Part shown: piece after piece, positions 8,813 through 19,104 of the stretch | How the letters are laid out: each line of letters starts with the position of its first letter | Numbering within the stretch: position 1 is the first letter of the stretch | Source: Flavobacteriales bacterium | Lineage (GTDB): Bacteria > Bacteroidota > Bacteroidia > Flavobacteriales_F > PHOS-HE28 | Direction: 5' to 3' | DNA: 64,000 nt | NCBI GenBank assembly: GCA_016713875.1 | Contig: JADJOI010000003.1 | Span: 2,542,001 to 2,606,000, forward strand | The notes under the pieces: generated by a model | The model's database searches: none | Seen by the model: the letters and a program-made list of their open reading frames with translations, nothing else | Told to the model about the DNA's origin: nothing | Made by a program: the position numbers and the translations under genes

Positions 8813-11800
8813 ATGATCTCGCTCATCACCCGATGGCCCCAAGCGCTTCGCGCCGTGTGGGTGGTCCTTACCGCAGCGTTGAGCGGGATGGCCGGTGCGA
8901 ACCACTATTCAGGCGGCAGCATCACCTACCAGTGCCTGGGCGGGAACCAGTATCTGGTGAACCTGGACCTCTTCGTGGACTGCTCCGGGGTGGACCCGAT
9001 CCCGCAGAACCTGACCTTCCAGAGCGATTGCGGCACCACCTTCACGCTGAACGCGCTTCCCGTCCCGCCGGGAACGGAGGTCTCCCAGCTCTGCCCCACC
9101 TCCCTGCCCAACAGCACGTGCAATGGCGGGGCGCTGCCCGGCATTGAGCACTATCAGTTCCAGACGGTGGTGAACCTGGCGGCGTGTGACGACTGGACGA
9201 TCAGCTGGTCGATCTGCTGCCGGAACACGACGGTGAACCTCACCGGTACCCCTGGGATGTACCTGGAGGCGATGCTCGACAACGCCACCGCTCCGTGCAA
9301 CAATTCCCCGGTGTTCATCGACCTGTCCATCCCCTATGTGTGCCGGGGTCAGACGGTGAATTACAACTACGGGGTCACCGAACCCGACGGGCACACCATT
9401 GTATATTCACTGATCAACGCGCGCTTTGCGGCGCCGGCGCCCACCTCGGTGCCCTACGCCATCGGCTACAATGGCGGAGCGCCGATCCCAGGGATCACGT
9501 TGGACCCCACCACAGGCCAGCTCACGTTCAACGCGGCGCTGCAGGGCAACTACGTGGTGGCCGTGCTGGTGCAGGAGTTCGACGCCAACGGCAACCTGAT
9601 CGGCTCGGTGATGCGCGATCAGATGTTCGTGGTGATGAACTGCACGGGCAACGCGCCCACGACAGGCGGTTTGGTGAACAATACGGGTGGCCTCCTGCTC
9701 GGCAGCAACTCGATCGAGGTCTGCGACGGCGAGGCGTTCTGCGTGGACGTGGTGTTCAGTGATGCCGATCCCGGTACCGTGCTGACGCTATCCTCGAACG
9801 CCACGGCGCTATTGCCCGGCGCCACCTTCACCATCACTGGCACCAACCCGGCCACCGGCACGCTGTGCTGGACCGGTGACATCAACAACACCCCGGTGAA
9901 CGTCTATGTGGAGGCGCGGGATGGCAACTGTCCGATCGAGAACGTGGCGTCCACATCGATCAACATCATCTCCACCCAGGGCGGAGGACCGCTGCCGGAT
10001 GCCGGTACCAATGGCGTGCTGAACCTGTGCACGTCCAGTGGCAACGCGAACCTCTTCGCCAGCCTCGGCGGTACACCGGATGCGGGAGGAACCTGGCAGG
10101 GACCGGGAGGGGTCCCGCACAGCGGCACATTCGTACCCGGCACCGATCCGCCAGGGATCTACACCTACACGGTGGGCAATTCCTGCGTGAACGCCACTGC
10201 TACGGTGAACGTGGTGGTGAACGCGGCCAGCAACGCGGGTACCAACGGCAACCTCACGGTGTGCGGCAACGGCGCCGCCGTCAGCCTGCTGGCCCAGCTC
10301 GGTGGCACCCCGCAAGCCGGTGGTGCCTGGGCCGGACCCAGCCCCGTGGTCGGTGGCACCACGCATCCGGCCACCATGGCGCCGGGCGTCTATACCTACA
10401 CGGTGACCGGCATGGCGCCCTGCACCAACGCACAGGCCACCGTCACCGTGGTGGAGAACGCGGCCACCAACGCCGGCACCAACGGCAACCTCACGGTGTG
10501 CGGCAACGGCGCCGCCGTCAGCCTGCTGGCCCAGCTCGGTGGCACCCCGCAGGCCGGTGGTGCCTGGGCCGGCCCCAGCCCCGTGGTCGGTGGCAACTAC
10601 GATCCGGCCACCATGGCGCCGGGCGTCTATACCTACACGGTGACCGGCGTGGCGCCCTGCACCAACGCACAGGCCACCGTCACCGTGGTGGAGAACGCGG
10701 CCACCAACGCCGGCACCAACGGCAACCTCACCGTGTGCAGTGATGGCGCCGCCGTCAGCCTGCTGGCCCAGCTCGGTGGCACCCCGCAGGCCGGTGGTGC
10801 CTGGGCAGGACCCAGCCCCGTGGTCGGTGGCAACTACGATCCAGCCACCATGGCGCCGGGCGTCTATACCTACACGGTGACCGGCGTGGCGCCCTGCACC
10901 AACGCGCAGGCCACCGTCACCGTGGTGGAGAACGCGGCCACCAACGCGGGTACCAACGGCAACCTCACGGTGTGCGGCAACGGCGCCGCCGTCAGCCTGC
11001 TGGCCCAGCTCGGTGGCACCCCGCAGGCCGGTGGTGCCTGGGCCGGACCCAGCCCCGTGGTCGGTGGCAACTACGATCCGGCCACCATGGCGCCGGGCGT
11101 CTATACCTACACGGTGACCGGCGTGGCGCCCTGCACCAACGCGCAGGCCACCGTCACCGTGGTGGAGAACGCGGATGTGGATGCAGGCACCGATGGTGCG
11201 ATCACTGTGTGTGACGCGGGTGCTGCCGTCGGCCTCTTCGCACAGCTCGGCGGCACGCCCGATGCCGGCGGCAGCTGGACCGATCCCCTCGGCAACGCCC
11301 ACAGCGGATCGTTCGATCCGGGCACCGATGCGGCCGGTGTGTACACCTACACGCTGGCGGCCCTCGCGCCCTGCCTCGGTGATCAGAGCACCGTCACCGT
11401 CACGGTCACCAGCACGCCCGATGCCGGTGCGGATGGCGCGATCACCGTCTGCGACCAAGGCGCTGCGGTCGGGCTCTTCGCGCAGCTCGGCGGTGCACCC
11501 GATGCCGGTGGTGCATGGACCGATCCCCTGGGCAATGCCCACAGCGGTTCCTTCGATCCGGGCACCGATGCAGCCGGTGTGTACACCTACACGCTGGCAG
11601 CCCTCGCGCCCTGCCTCGGCGATCAGAGCACCGTCACGGTCACCGTCACCAGCACGCCGGATGCGGGCACCGATGGTGCGATCACCGTGTGTGATGCGGG
11701 CGCTGCGGTGGGTCTCTTCGCGCAGCTCGGCGGCACGCCCGATGCCGGTGGTGCCTGGACCGATCCCCTGGGCAACGCCCACAGCGGATCCTTCGATCCC

Positions 11801-12892
11801 GCTGCTGATCCGGCCGGTGTCTACACCTACACGCTGGCGGCCCTCGCGCCCTGCCTCGGTGATCAGAGCACCGTCACGGTCACGGTGACCTCCACGCCCG
11901 ATGCGGGCACCGATGGTGCGATCACCGTCTGCGACCAAGGCGCTGCGGTCGGGCTCTTCGCGCAGCTCGGCGGCACGCCCGATGCCGGCGGCAGCTGGAC
12001 CGATCCGCTCGGCAACGCCCACAGCGGATCCTTCGATCCAGGTACTGATCCGGCCGGTGTGTACACCTACACGCTGGCGGCCCTCGCGCCCTGCCTCGGT
12101 GATCAGAGCACCGTCACGGTCACGGTGACCTCCACGCCCGATGCGGGCACCGATGGTGCGATCACCGTCTGCGACCAAGGCGCTGCGGTCGGTCTCTTCG
12201 CGCAGCTCGGCGGCACGCCCGATGCCGGTGGTGCCTGGACCGATCCCCTGGGCAACGCCCACAGCGGATCCTTCGATCCCGCTGCTGATCCGGCCGGTGT
12301 CTACACCTACACGCTGGCGGCCCTCGCGCCCTGCCTCGGTGATCAGAGCACCGTCACGGTCACGGTGACCTCCACGCCCGATGCAGGCACCGATGGTGCG
12401 ATCACCGTGTGTGATGCGGGCGCTGCGGTCGGGCTCTTCGCGCAGCTCGGCGGCACGCCCGATGCCGGTGGTGCCTGGACCGATCCCCTCGGCAATGCCC
12501 ACAGCGGTTCCTTCGATCCGGGGACCGACGCGGCCGGTGTGTACACCTACACCCTCGCCGCACTGGCACCCTGCCTCGGTGATCAGAGCACCGTCACGGT
12601 CACCGTCACCAGCACGCCCGATGCGGGCACCGATGGTGCGATCACCGTCTGCGACCAAGGCGCTGCGGTCGGGCTCTTCGCGCAGCTCGGCGGCACGCCC
12701 GATGCCGGCGGCAGCTGGACCGATCCCCTGGGCAACGCCCACAGCGGATCCTTCGATCCGAGCACCGATGCGGCCGGTGTCTACACCTACACCCTCGCCG
12801 CACTGGCACCCTGCCTCGGTGATCAGAGCACCGTCACGGTCATGGTGACCTCCACGCCGGATGCGGGCACCGATGGTGCGATCACCGTGTAA
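8813..12892 (+). CDS. giant repeat adhesin, N-terminal part (frame open to 12892)
   Basis: This is the 5' part of a gene that continues in shifted frames to 19071. ATG 8813 gives a signal peptide ending near SGMAGANH. A Cys-rich head of about 300 residues follows, with HYSGGSITYQCLGGNQYLV, a WSICCRN motif and MRDQMFVVMNC. The head is clearly homologous to that of the other giant gene (31944-41699). After a linker come tandem repeats: one divergent copy, four units of 79 residues (GNLTVCGNGAAVSLLAQLGG) and seven units of 80 residues (DGAITVCDAGAAVGLFAQLG). Each has two Cys, perhaps one disulfide per unit. The frame ends at TAA 12890-12892, where 83 bases of a repeat are missing. It is most likely a surface adhesin or matrix protein. 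Confidence 0.85.
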   Translation: MISLITRWPQALRAVWVVLTAALSGMAGANHYSGGSITYQCLGGNQYLVNLDLFVDCSGVDPIPQNLTFQSDCGTTFTLNALPVPPGTEVSQLCPTSLPNSTCNGGALPGIEHYQFQTVVNLAACDDWTISWSICCRNTTVNLTGTPGMYLEAMLDNATAPCNNSPVFIDLSIPYVCRGQTVNYNYGVTEPDGHTIVYSLINARFAAPAPTSVPYAIGYNGGAPIPGITLDPTTGQLTFNAALQGNYVVAVLVQEFDANGNLIGSVMRDQMFVVMNCTGNAPTTGGLVNNTGGLLLGSNSIEVCDGEAFCVDVVFSDADPGTVLTLSSNATALLPGATFTITGTNPATGTLCWTGDINNTPVNVYVEARDGNCPIENVASTSINIISTQGGGPLPDAGTNGVLNLCTSSGNANLFASLGGTPDAGGTWQGPGGVPHSGTFVPGTDPPGIYTYTVGNSCVNATATVNVVVNAASNAGTNGNLTVCGNGAAVSLLAQLGGTPQAGGAWAGPSPVVGGTTHPATMAPGVYTYTVTGMAPCTNAQATVTVVENAATNAGTNGNLTVCGNGAAVSLLAQLGGTPQAGGAWAGPSPVVGGNYDPATMAPGVYTYTVTGVAPCTNAQATVTVVENAATNAGTNGNLTVCSDGAAVSLLAQLGGTPQAGGAWAGPSPVVGGNYDPATMAPGVYTYTVTGVAPCTNAQATVTVVENAATNAGTNGNLTVCGNGAAVSLLAQLGGTPQAGGAWAGPSPVVGGNYDPATMAPGVYTYTVTGVAPCTNAQATVTVVENADVDAGTDGAITVCDAGAAVGLFAQLGGTPDAGGSWTDPLGNAHSGSFDPGTDAAGVYTYTLAALAPCLGDQSTVTVTVTSTPDAGADGAITVCDQGAAVGLFAQLGGAPDAGGAWTDPLGNAHSGSFDPGTDAAGVYTYTLAALAPCLGDQSTVTVTVTSTPDAGTDGAITVCDAGAAVGLFAQLGGTPDAGGAWTDPLGNAHSGSFDPAADPAGVYTYTLAALAPCLGDQSTVTVTVTSTPDAGTDGAITVCDQGAAVGLFAQLGGTPDAGGSWTDPLGNAHSGSFDPGTDPAGVYTYTLAALAPCLGDQSTVTVTVTSTPDAGTDGAITVCDQGAAVGLFAQLGGTPDAGGAWTDPLGNAHSGSFDPAADPAGVYTYTLAALAPCLGDQSTVTVTVTSTPDAGTDGAITVCDAGAAVGLFAQLGGTPDAGGAWTDPLGNAHSGSFDPGTDAAGVYTYTLAALAPCLGDQSTVTVTVTSTPDAGTDGAITVCDQGAAVGLFAQLGGTPDAGGSWTDPLGNAHSGSFDPSTDAAGVYTYTLAALAPCLGDQSTVTVMVTSTPDAGTDGAITV
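10232..11179 (+). repeat. tandem 237-bp coding repeat, four units
   Basis: Units start at 10232, 10469, 10706 and 10943 and encode 79 residues each. They are almost identical at DNA level, which points to recent expansion. A more diverged unit precedes them from about 9997. Confidence 0.9.
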
Positions 12893-15800
12893 CGCGCACA
12901 GCGGCTCCTTCGATCCGAGCACCGATGCGGCCGGTGTCTACACCTACACCCTCGCCGCTCTCGCGCCCTGCCTCGGTGATCAGAGCACCGTCACGGTCAC
13001 CGTCACCAGCACGCCCGATGCGGGCACCGATGGTGCGATCACCGTGTGTGACGCGGGCGCGGCAGTGGGCCTCTTCGCGCAGCTCGGCGGTGCACCCGAT
13101 GCCGGCGGCAGCTGGACCGATCCCCTGGGCAACGCGCACAGCGGATCCTTCGATCCGAGCACCGATGCGGCCGGTGTGTACACCTACACCCTCGCCGCAC
13201 TGGCACCCTGCCTCGGTGATCAGAGCACCGTCACGGTCACGGTGACCTCCACGCCCGATGCGGGTACCGATGGTGCGATCACCGTGTGTGACGCGGGCGC
13301 GGCAGTGGGCCTCTTCGCGCAGCTCGGCGGCACGCCCGATGCCGGCGGCAGCTGGACCGATCCCCTGGGCAATGCCCACAGCGGATCCTTCGATCCGGGG
13401 ACCGACGCGGCCGGTGTGTACACCTACACCCTCGCCGCTCTCGCGCCCTGCCTCGGCGATCAGAGCACCGTCACCGTCACGCTGACCTCCACGCCCGATG
13501 CCGGTGTGGACGGCTCGATCACCGTGTGTGACGCGGGCGCGGCAGTGGGCCTCTTCGCGCAGCTCGGCGGTGCACCCGATGCCGGCGGCAGCTGGACCGA
13601 TCCCCTGGGCAACGCCCACAGCGGATCCTTCGATCCAGCTGCTGATCCGGCCGGTGTCTACACCTACACGCTGGCGGCCCTCGCGCCCTGCCTCGGCGAT
13701 CAGAGCACCGTCACGGTCACCGTCACCAGCACGCCCGATGCGGGCACCGATGGTGCGATCACCGTCTGCGACCAAGGCGCGGCAGTGGGCCTCTTCGCGC
13801 AGCTCGGCGGCACGCCCGATGCCGGCGGCAGCTGGACCGATCCCCTGGGCAACGCCCACAGCGGATCGTTCGATCCGAGCACCGATGCGGCCGGTGTCTA
13901 CACCTACACGCTGGCGGCCCTCGCGCCCTGCCTCGGCGATCAGAGCACCGTCACGGTCACCGTCACCAGCACGCCCGATGCCGGTGTGGACGGCGCGATC
14001 ACCTGTGTGACGCGGGCGCGGCAGTGGGCCTCTTCGCGCAGCTCGGCGGCACGCCCGATGCCGGCGGCAGCTGGACCGATCCCTGGGCAATGCCCACAGC
14101 GGTTCCTTCGATCCGAGCACCGATGCGGCCGGTGTCTACACCTACACCCCTCGCCGCACTGGCGCCTTGCCTCGGTGATCAGAGCACCGTCACGGTCACG
14201 GTGACCTCCACGCCGGATGCGGGCACCGATGGTGCGATCACCGTGTGTGACGCGGGCGCTGCCGTCGGCCTCTTCGCGCAGCTCGGCGGCACGCCCGATG
14301 CCGGTGGTGCCTGGACCGATCCCCTCGGCAATGCCCACAGCGGTTCCTTCGATCCGAGCACCGATGCGGCCGGTGTGTACACCTACACCCTCGCCGCACT
14401 GGCACCCTGCCTCGGTGATCAGAGCACCGTCACGGTCATGGTGACCTCCACGCCGGATGCGGGCACCGATGGTGCGATCACCGTGTGTGACGCGGGCGCG
14501 GCAGTGGGCCTCTTCGCGCAGCTCGGCGGTGCACCCGATGCCGGCGGCAGCTGGACCAATCCGCTGGGCAACGCGCACAGCGGATCCTTCGATCCGAGCA
14601 CCGATGCGGCCGGTGTCTACACCTACACCCTCGCCGCTCTCGCGCCCTGCCTCGGTGATCAGAGCACCGTCACGGTCACCGTCACCAGCACGCCCGATGC
14701 GGGCACCGATGGTGCGATCACCGTGTGTGACGCGGGCGCGGCAGTGGGCCTCTTCGCGCAGCTCGGCGGTGCACCCGATGCCGGCGGCAGCTGGACCGAT
14801 CCCCTGGGCAACGCGCACAGCGGATCCTTCGATCCGAGCACCGATGCGGCCGGTGTGTACACCTACACCCTCGCCGCACTGGCACCCTGCCTCGGTGATC
14901 AGAGCACCGTCACGGTCACGGTGACCTCCACGCCCGATGCGGGTACCGATGGTGCGATCACCGTGTGTGACGCGGGCGCGGCAGTGGGCCTCTTCGCGCA
15001 GCTCGGCGGCACGCCCGATGCCGGCGGCAGCTGGACCGATCCCCTGGGCAATGCCCACAGCGGATCCTTCGATCCGGGGACCGACGCGGCCGGTGTGTAC
15101 ACCTACACCCTCGCCGCTCTCGCGCCCTGCCTCGGCGATCAGAGCACCGTCACCGTCACGCTGACCTCCACGCCCGATGCCGGTGTGGACGGCTCGATCA
15201 CCGTGTGTGACGCGGGCGCGGCAGTGGGCCTCTTCGCGCAGCTCGGCGGTGCACCCGATGCCGGCGGCAGCTGGACCGATCCCCTGGGCAATGCCCACAG
15301 CGGCAGCTTCGACCCGGCTGCTGATCCGGCCGGTGTCTACACCTACACGCTGGCGGCCCTCGCGCCCTGCCTCGGCGATCAGAGCACCGTCACGGTCACC
15401 GTCACCAGCACGCCCGATGCGGGCACCGATGGTGCGATCACCGTCTGCGACCAAGGCGCTGCGGTCGGGCTCTTCGCGCAGCTCGGCGGCACGCCCGATG
15501 CCGGCGGCAGCTGGACCGATCCGCTCGGCAACGCCCACAGCGGATCCTTCGATCCGAGCACCGATGCGGCCGGTGTCTACACCTACACCCTCGCCGCACT
15601 GGCACCCTGCCTCGGTGATCAGAGCACCGTCACGGTCATGGTGACCTCCACGCCGGATGCGGGCACCGATGGTGCGATCACCGTGTGTGACGCGGGCGCG
15701 GCAGTGGGCCTCTTCGCGCAGCTCGGCGGCACGCCCGATGCCGGCGGCAGCTGGACCGATCCGCTGGGCAACGCGCACAGCGGCAGCTTCGATCCGGGGA

Positions 15801-17331
15801 CCGACGCGGCCGGTGTGTACACCTACACCCTCGCCGGACTGGCACCTTGCCTCGGCGACCAGAGCACCGTCACCGTCACGCTGACCTCGACCCCGGATGC
15901 CGGTGTGGATGGCGCGATCACCGTCTGCGACCAAGGCGCGGCAGTGGGCCTCTTCGCGCAGCTCGGCGGCACGCCCGATGCCGGCGGCAGCTGGACCGAT
16001 CCCCTGGGCAACGCCCACAGCGGATCGTTCGATCCGAGCACCGATGCGGCCGGTGTCTACACCTACACGCTGGCGGCCCTCGCGCCCTGCCTCGGTGATC
16101 AGAGCACCGTCACGGTCACCGTCACCAGCACGCCCGATGCCGGTGTGGACGGCGCGATCACCGTGTGTGACGCGGGCGCGGCAGTGGGCCTCTTCGCGCA
16201 GCTCGGCGGCACGCCCGATGCCGGCGGCAGCTGGACCGATCCCCTGGGCAATGCCCACAGCGGTTCCTTCGATCCGAGCACCGATGCGGCCGGTGTCTAC
16301 ACCTACACCCTCGCCGCACTGGCGCCTTGCCTCGGTGATCAGAGCACCGTCACGGTCACGGTGACCTCCACGCCGGATGCGGGCACCGATGGTGCGATCA
16401 CCGTGTGTGACGCGGGCGCTGCCGTCGGCCTCTTCGCACAGCTCGGCGGCACGCCCGATGCCGGTGGCAGCTGGACCGATCCCTCGGCAATGCCCACAGC
16501 GGTTCCTTCGATCCGAGCACCGATGCGGCCGGTGTGTACACCTACACCCTCGCCGCACTGGCACCCTGCCTCGGTGATCAGAGCACCGTCACGGTCACCG
16601 TCACCAGCACGCCCGATGCCGGTGTGGACGGCGCGATCACCGTGTGTGACGCGGGCGCGGCAGTGGGCCTCTTCGCGCAGCTCGGCGGCACGCCCGATGC
16701 CGGCGGCAGCTGGACCGATCCCCTGGGCAACGCCCACAGCGGATCCTTCGATCCGGGCACCGATGCAGCCGGTGTGTACACCTACACCCTCGCCGCACTG
16801 GCACCCTGCCTCGGTGATCAGAGCACCGTCACGGTCACGGTGACCTCCACGCCGGATGCGGGCACCGATGGTGCGATCACCGTGTGTGACGCGGGCGCTG
16901 CCGTCGGCCTCTTCGCGCAGCTCGGCGGCACGCCCGATGCCGGCGGCAGCTGGACCGATCCCCTGGGCAACGCCCACAGCGGATCCTTCGATCCGAGCAC
17001 CGATGCGGCCGGTGTGTACACCTACACGCTGGCGGCCCTCGCGCCCTGCCTCGGCGATCAGAGCACCGTCACGGTCACCGTCACCAGCACGCCCGATGCC
17101 GGTGTGGACGGCGCGATCACCGTGTGTGACGCGGGCGCGGCAGTGGGCCTCTTCGCGCAGCTCGGCGGCACGCCCGATGCCGGCGGCAGCTGGACCGACC
17201 CGAACGGAGCGGCCTTCGGTGGACTGTTCGATCCGGGCAGCGACCCGGCCGGCGCCTACACGTATTCGGTCACCGGCACGGTATGCCCCGCAGCGACCTC
17301 CACGGTACAGGTCACCGTGCTGGCCGGTCCA
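11180..17331 (+). repeat. tandem 240-bp coding repeat, about 26 units
   Basis: Units start at 11180 and recur every 240 bases. One truncated unit starts near 12860, and the last starts at 17095 and drifts into a diverged sequence. Four diverged units of the same length run on to about 18291. A higher-order copy is visible: 12906-13611 matches 14585-15290 at an offset of 1679 bases, with no mismatch that I found until near the right end. Confidence 0.9.
12893..16533 (+). pseudogene. giant repeat adhesin, middle part, frame-disrupted repeats
   Basis: About fifteen more 240-bp repeats encode the same 80-residue unit, but the reading frame changes several times. An 83-base loss sits at 12892. 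One base is missing near 14003 (CACCTGTG against CACCGTGTG). A C is missing near 14081 (GATCCCTGGG) and restored by an extra C near 14152. A C is missing again near 16485 (GATCCCTCGG). Between these points the protein remains perfectly repeat-like, so selection has kept the frame. Homopolymer slips and a repeat collapse are the simplest cause, which would make this a sequencing or assembly artefact. True phase variation cannot be excluded. Confidence 0.6.
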
Positions 17332-19071
17332 GATGCGGGTGTGGACAACAACCTGACCCTTTGTTCCTCCGGGGCGATCACAGACCTCTTCCTCTCCTTG
17401 GGCGGGACACCGGATGCAGGAGGCACCTGGACCGATCCGAACGGCGTGGCGACCACCTCCAGCTTCGACCCCACCAACGATCCGGCGGGCACGTACACCT
17501 ACACGGTGAGCGGCAACGGGCAATGTCCGAATGACCTGGCCTCCGTCACCGTCGCGGTGCAGGCCGCAGCGTTCGCCGGCACGGCAGGTTCGCTGAGCCT
17601 ATGCTCGAACGGTGTGGTGACCGACCTCTTCGCTCAATTGGGCGGCGCCGCGCAGCCGGGCGGTAGCTGGACGGACCCGAACGGAGCGAGCACCACGGCG
17701 CTCTTCGATCCCGCGACCGGCACACCAGGCACCTACACCTATCTGGTCAGCGGTCTGCCTCCTTGCCCGGATGCGAGCGCCACCGTGCTGGTGGGCGTCA
17801 CCGAGGCACCGGACGCCGGGCAGGATGCGGCCGTGACCTTGTGTTCTTCGGATGGCCCGCAGTCACTGACCGGCCTGCTGGGCGGATCGCCTGATGGCGG
17901 TGGCACTTGGACCGGTCCGGGCGGAACGACCACCGGCGCGGCGATCGACCCGGCTGCGGCCGCCAGCGGTACATACCAATACGTCGTGGCGGCCATAACC
18001 CCCTGCACGAACGACACGGCCGCACTGACCCTCTCGGTGCAACCGGCGCCGGACGCCGGTACCAACAGTGCCTTGAGCGCCTGCGCGAATGCCGCCCCCA
18101 TCGACCTCGCCGCCTTGCTGGGCCCGGATGCGGACACGGGCGGCACGTGGAACGCGCCCAATGGACAGGCGATCGGCGCCCTGATCGACCCGGGCACGGC
18201 CGCGAGCGGCACCTACACCTACACCGTGAGCGGCACGGCGCCCTGCCCGGATGCCACCGCCGAGGTCCAGATCACCATCATCCCTGTGCCCGACCCACAG
18301 GTCTTCGTGGCGATGAGCGACGGATGCGCTCCTGCGCTGGTCGATCTGAGCACCGATCACCAGGGCCCGGGTTCGTTCCTGTGGGACCTCGGCAACGGCA
18401 CCACTTCGGACAGCACGGTGGTCGTAGGCGCGCTCTATGACCAGCCCGGCACCTACGACATCACCCTCACCATCGATGCCGGCAACGGGTGCAGCGCCAC
18501 GGTGGTGGTGCAGGACGCGGTGGCGGTCTTCGAGCGACCCGTGGCGGCCTTCACCATGCTGCCGCCCGTGGTGAGCACGCTGGACCCGAAGGTCTACTTC
18601 AACAACACCAGCATCGGGGCCACGGCGTACAGCTGGGACTTCGGCGGGCTGGGCGGCTCCACCGCCGCCGACCCGGTGTTCGACTTCCCCGATGCCCTGG
18701 AAGGCCAGTACGAGGTCTGCCTGATCGCCTATGCAGCGCCCACCTGTGCGGACACTCTTTGCCAGCCGATCACCGTGTCGCCCGAACTGGTGGTGAACGT
18801 GCCGAACGCCTTCACCCCGGATGGCGACGGCATCAACGACGGCTTCAGGCCGGTGACGGTCGGTGTGGACCCGGACCAGTATGTGTTCCGCATCACCGAC
18901 CGCTGGGGCCAGGTGCTCTTCAGTACCAACGACCCCGAAGCCGCATGGGACGGCCGGTACGCCAATGGCGAGGAGGTGCAGCAGGGGGTCTACATCTGGC
19001 AACTGGAGGCCAAGGGCAGCACCACCACCGCCCGCGTCGCCCGCACGGGCCACGTGACCCTCGTCCGATAG
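16534..19071 (+). CDS. giant repeat adhesin, C-terminal part with T9SS type B sorting domain
   Basis: This is the end of the gene begun at 8813. In the final frame there are three 80-residue units, four diverged units (for example TLCSSGAITDLFLSLGGTPD) and two PKD-like domains (SFLWDLGNGTTSDS and AYSWDFGGLGG). The C-terminus is a gliding-motility-type, type B T9SS domain: VPNAFTPDGDGINDGF, FRITDRWGQVLF, WDGRYANGEEVQQGVYIW. Type B domains usually need a PorP/SprF partner for surface attachment. No such gene is adjacent here, unlike the 31944-41699 locus. The position 16534 is only the first in-frame ATG after the last indel, not a real start. Confidence 0.85.
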   Translation: MYTYTLAALAPCLGDQSTVTVTVTSTPDAGVDGAITVCDAGAAVGLFAQLGGTPDAGGSWTDPLGNAHSGSFDPGTDAAGVYTYTLAALAPCLGDQSTVTVTVTSTPDAGTDGAITVCDAGAAVGLFAQLGGTPDAGGSWTDPLGNAHSGSFDPSTDAAGVYTYTLAALAPCLGDQSTVTVTVTSTPDAGVDGAITVCDAGAAVGLFAQLGGTPDAGGSWTDPNGAAFGGLFDPGSDPAGAYTYSVTGTVCPAATSTVQVTVLAGPDAGVDNNLTLCSSGAITDLFLSLGGTPDAGGTWTDPNGVATTSSFDPTNDPAGTYTYTVSGNGQCPNDLASVTVAVQAAAFAGTAGSLSLCSNGVVTDLFAQLGGAAQPGGSWTDPNGASTTALFDPATGTPGTYTYLVSGLPPCPDASATVLVGVTEAPDAGQDAAVTLCSSDGPQSLTGLLGGSPDGGGTWTGPGGTTTGAAIDPAAAASGTYQYVVAAITPCTNDTAALTLSVQPAPDAGTNSALSACANAAPIDLAALLGPDADTGGTWNAPNGQAIGALIDPGTAASGTYTYTVSGTAPCPDATAEVQITIIPVPDPQVFVAMSDGCAPALVDLSTDHQGPGSFLWDLGNGTTSDSTVVVGALYDQPGTYDITLTIDAGNGCSATVVVQDAVAVFERPVAAFTMLPPVVSTLDPKVYFNNTSIGATAYSWDFGGLGGSTAADPVFDFPDALEGQYEVCLIAYAAPTCADTLCQPITVSPELVVNVPNAFTPDGDGINDGFRPVTVGVDPDQYVFRITDRWGQVLFSTNDPEAAWDGRYANGEEVQQGVYIWQLEAKGSTTTARVARTGHVTLVR

Positions 19072-19080
19072 CTCCCCGGC

Positions 19081-19088
19081 TATCTTTG
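19081..19088 (+). promoter_or_regulatory. consensus minus-7 box TATCTTTG
   Basis: A perfect TAnnTTTG match, 16 bases before the GTG at 19105. It separates the following glycosyltransferase from the giant gene that ends at 19071. Confidence 0.6.
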
Positions 19089-19104
19089 GCCCTCAACCTG
19101 CACG

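Noticed and set aside
10232..17331. CRISPR-like or satellite DNA reading of the tandem array
   Set aside because: Period 237 and 240 are multiples of three, the frame is kept through units, and the encoded repeat has conserved Cys and Trp, so it is coding.
9809..17523. Long open frames on the minus strand across the 240-bp array, up to about 1000 codons
   Set aside because: They mirror the codon structure of the plus-strand repeats in GC-rich DNA, have no start signals or domains, and give low-complexity Arg/Gly/His-rich protein.
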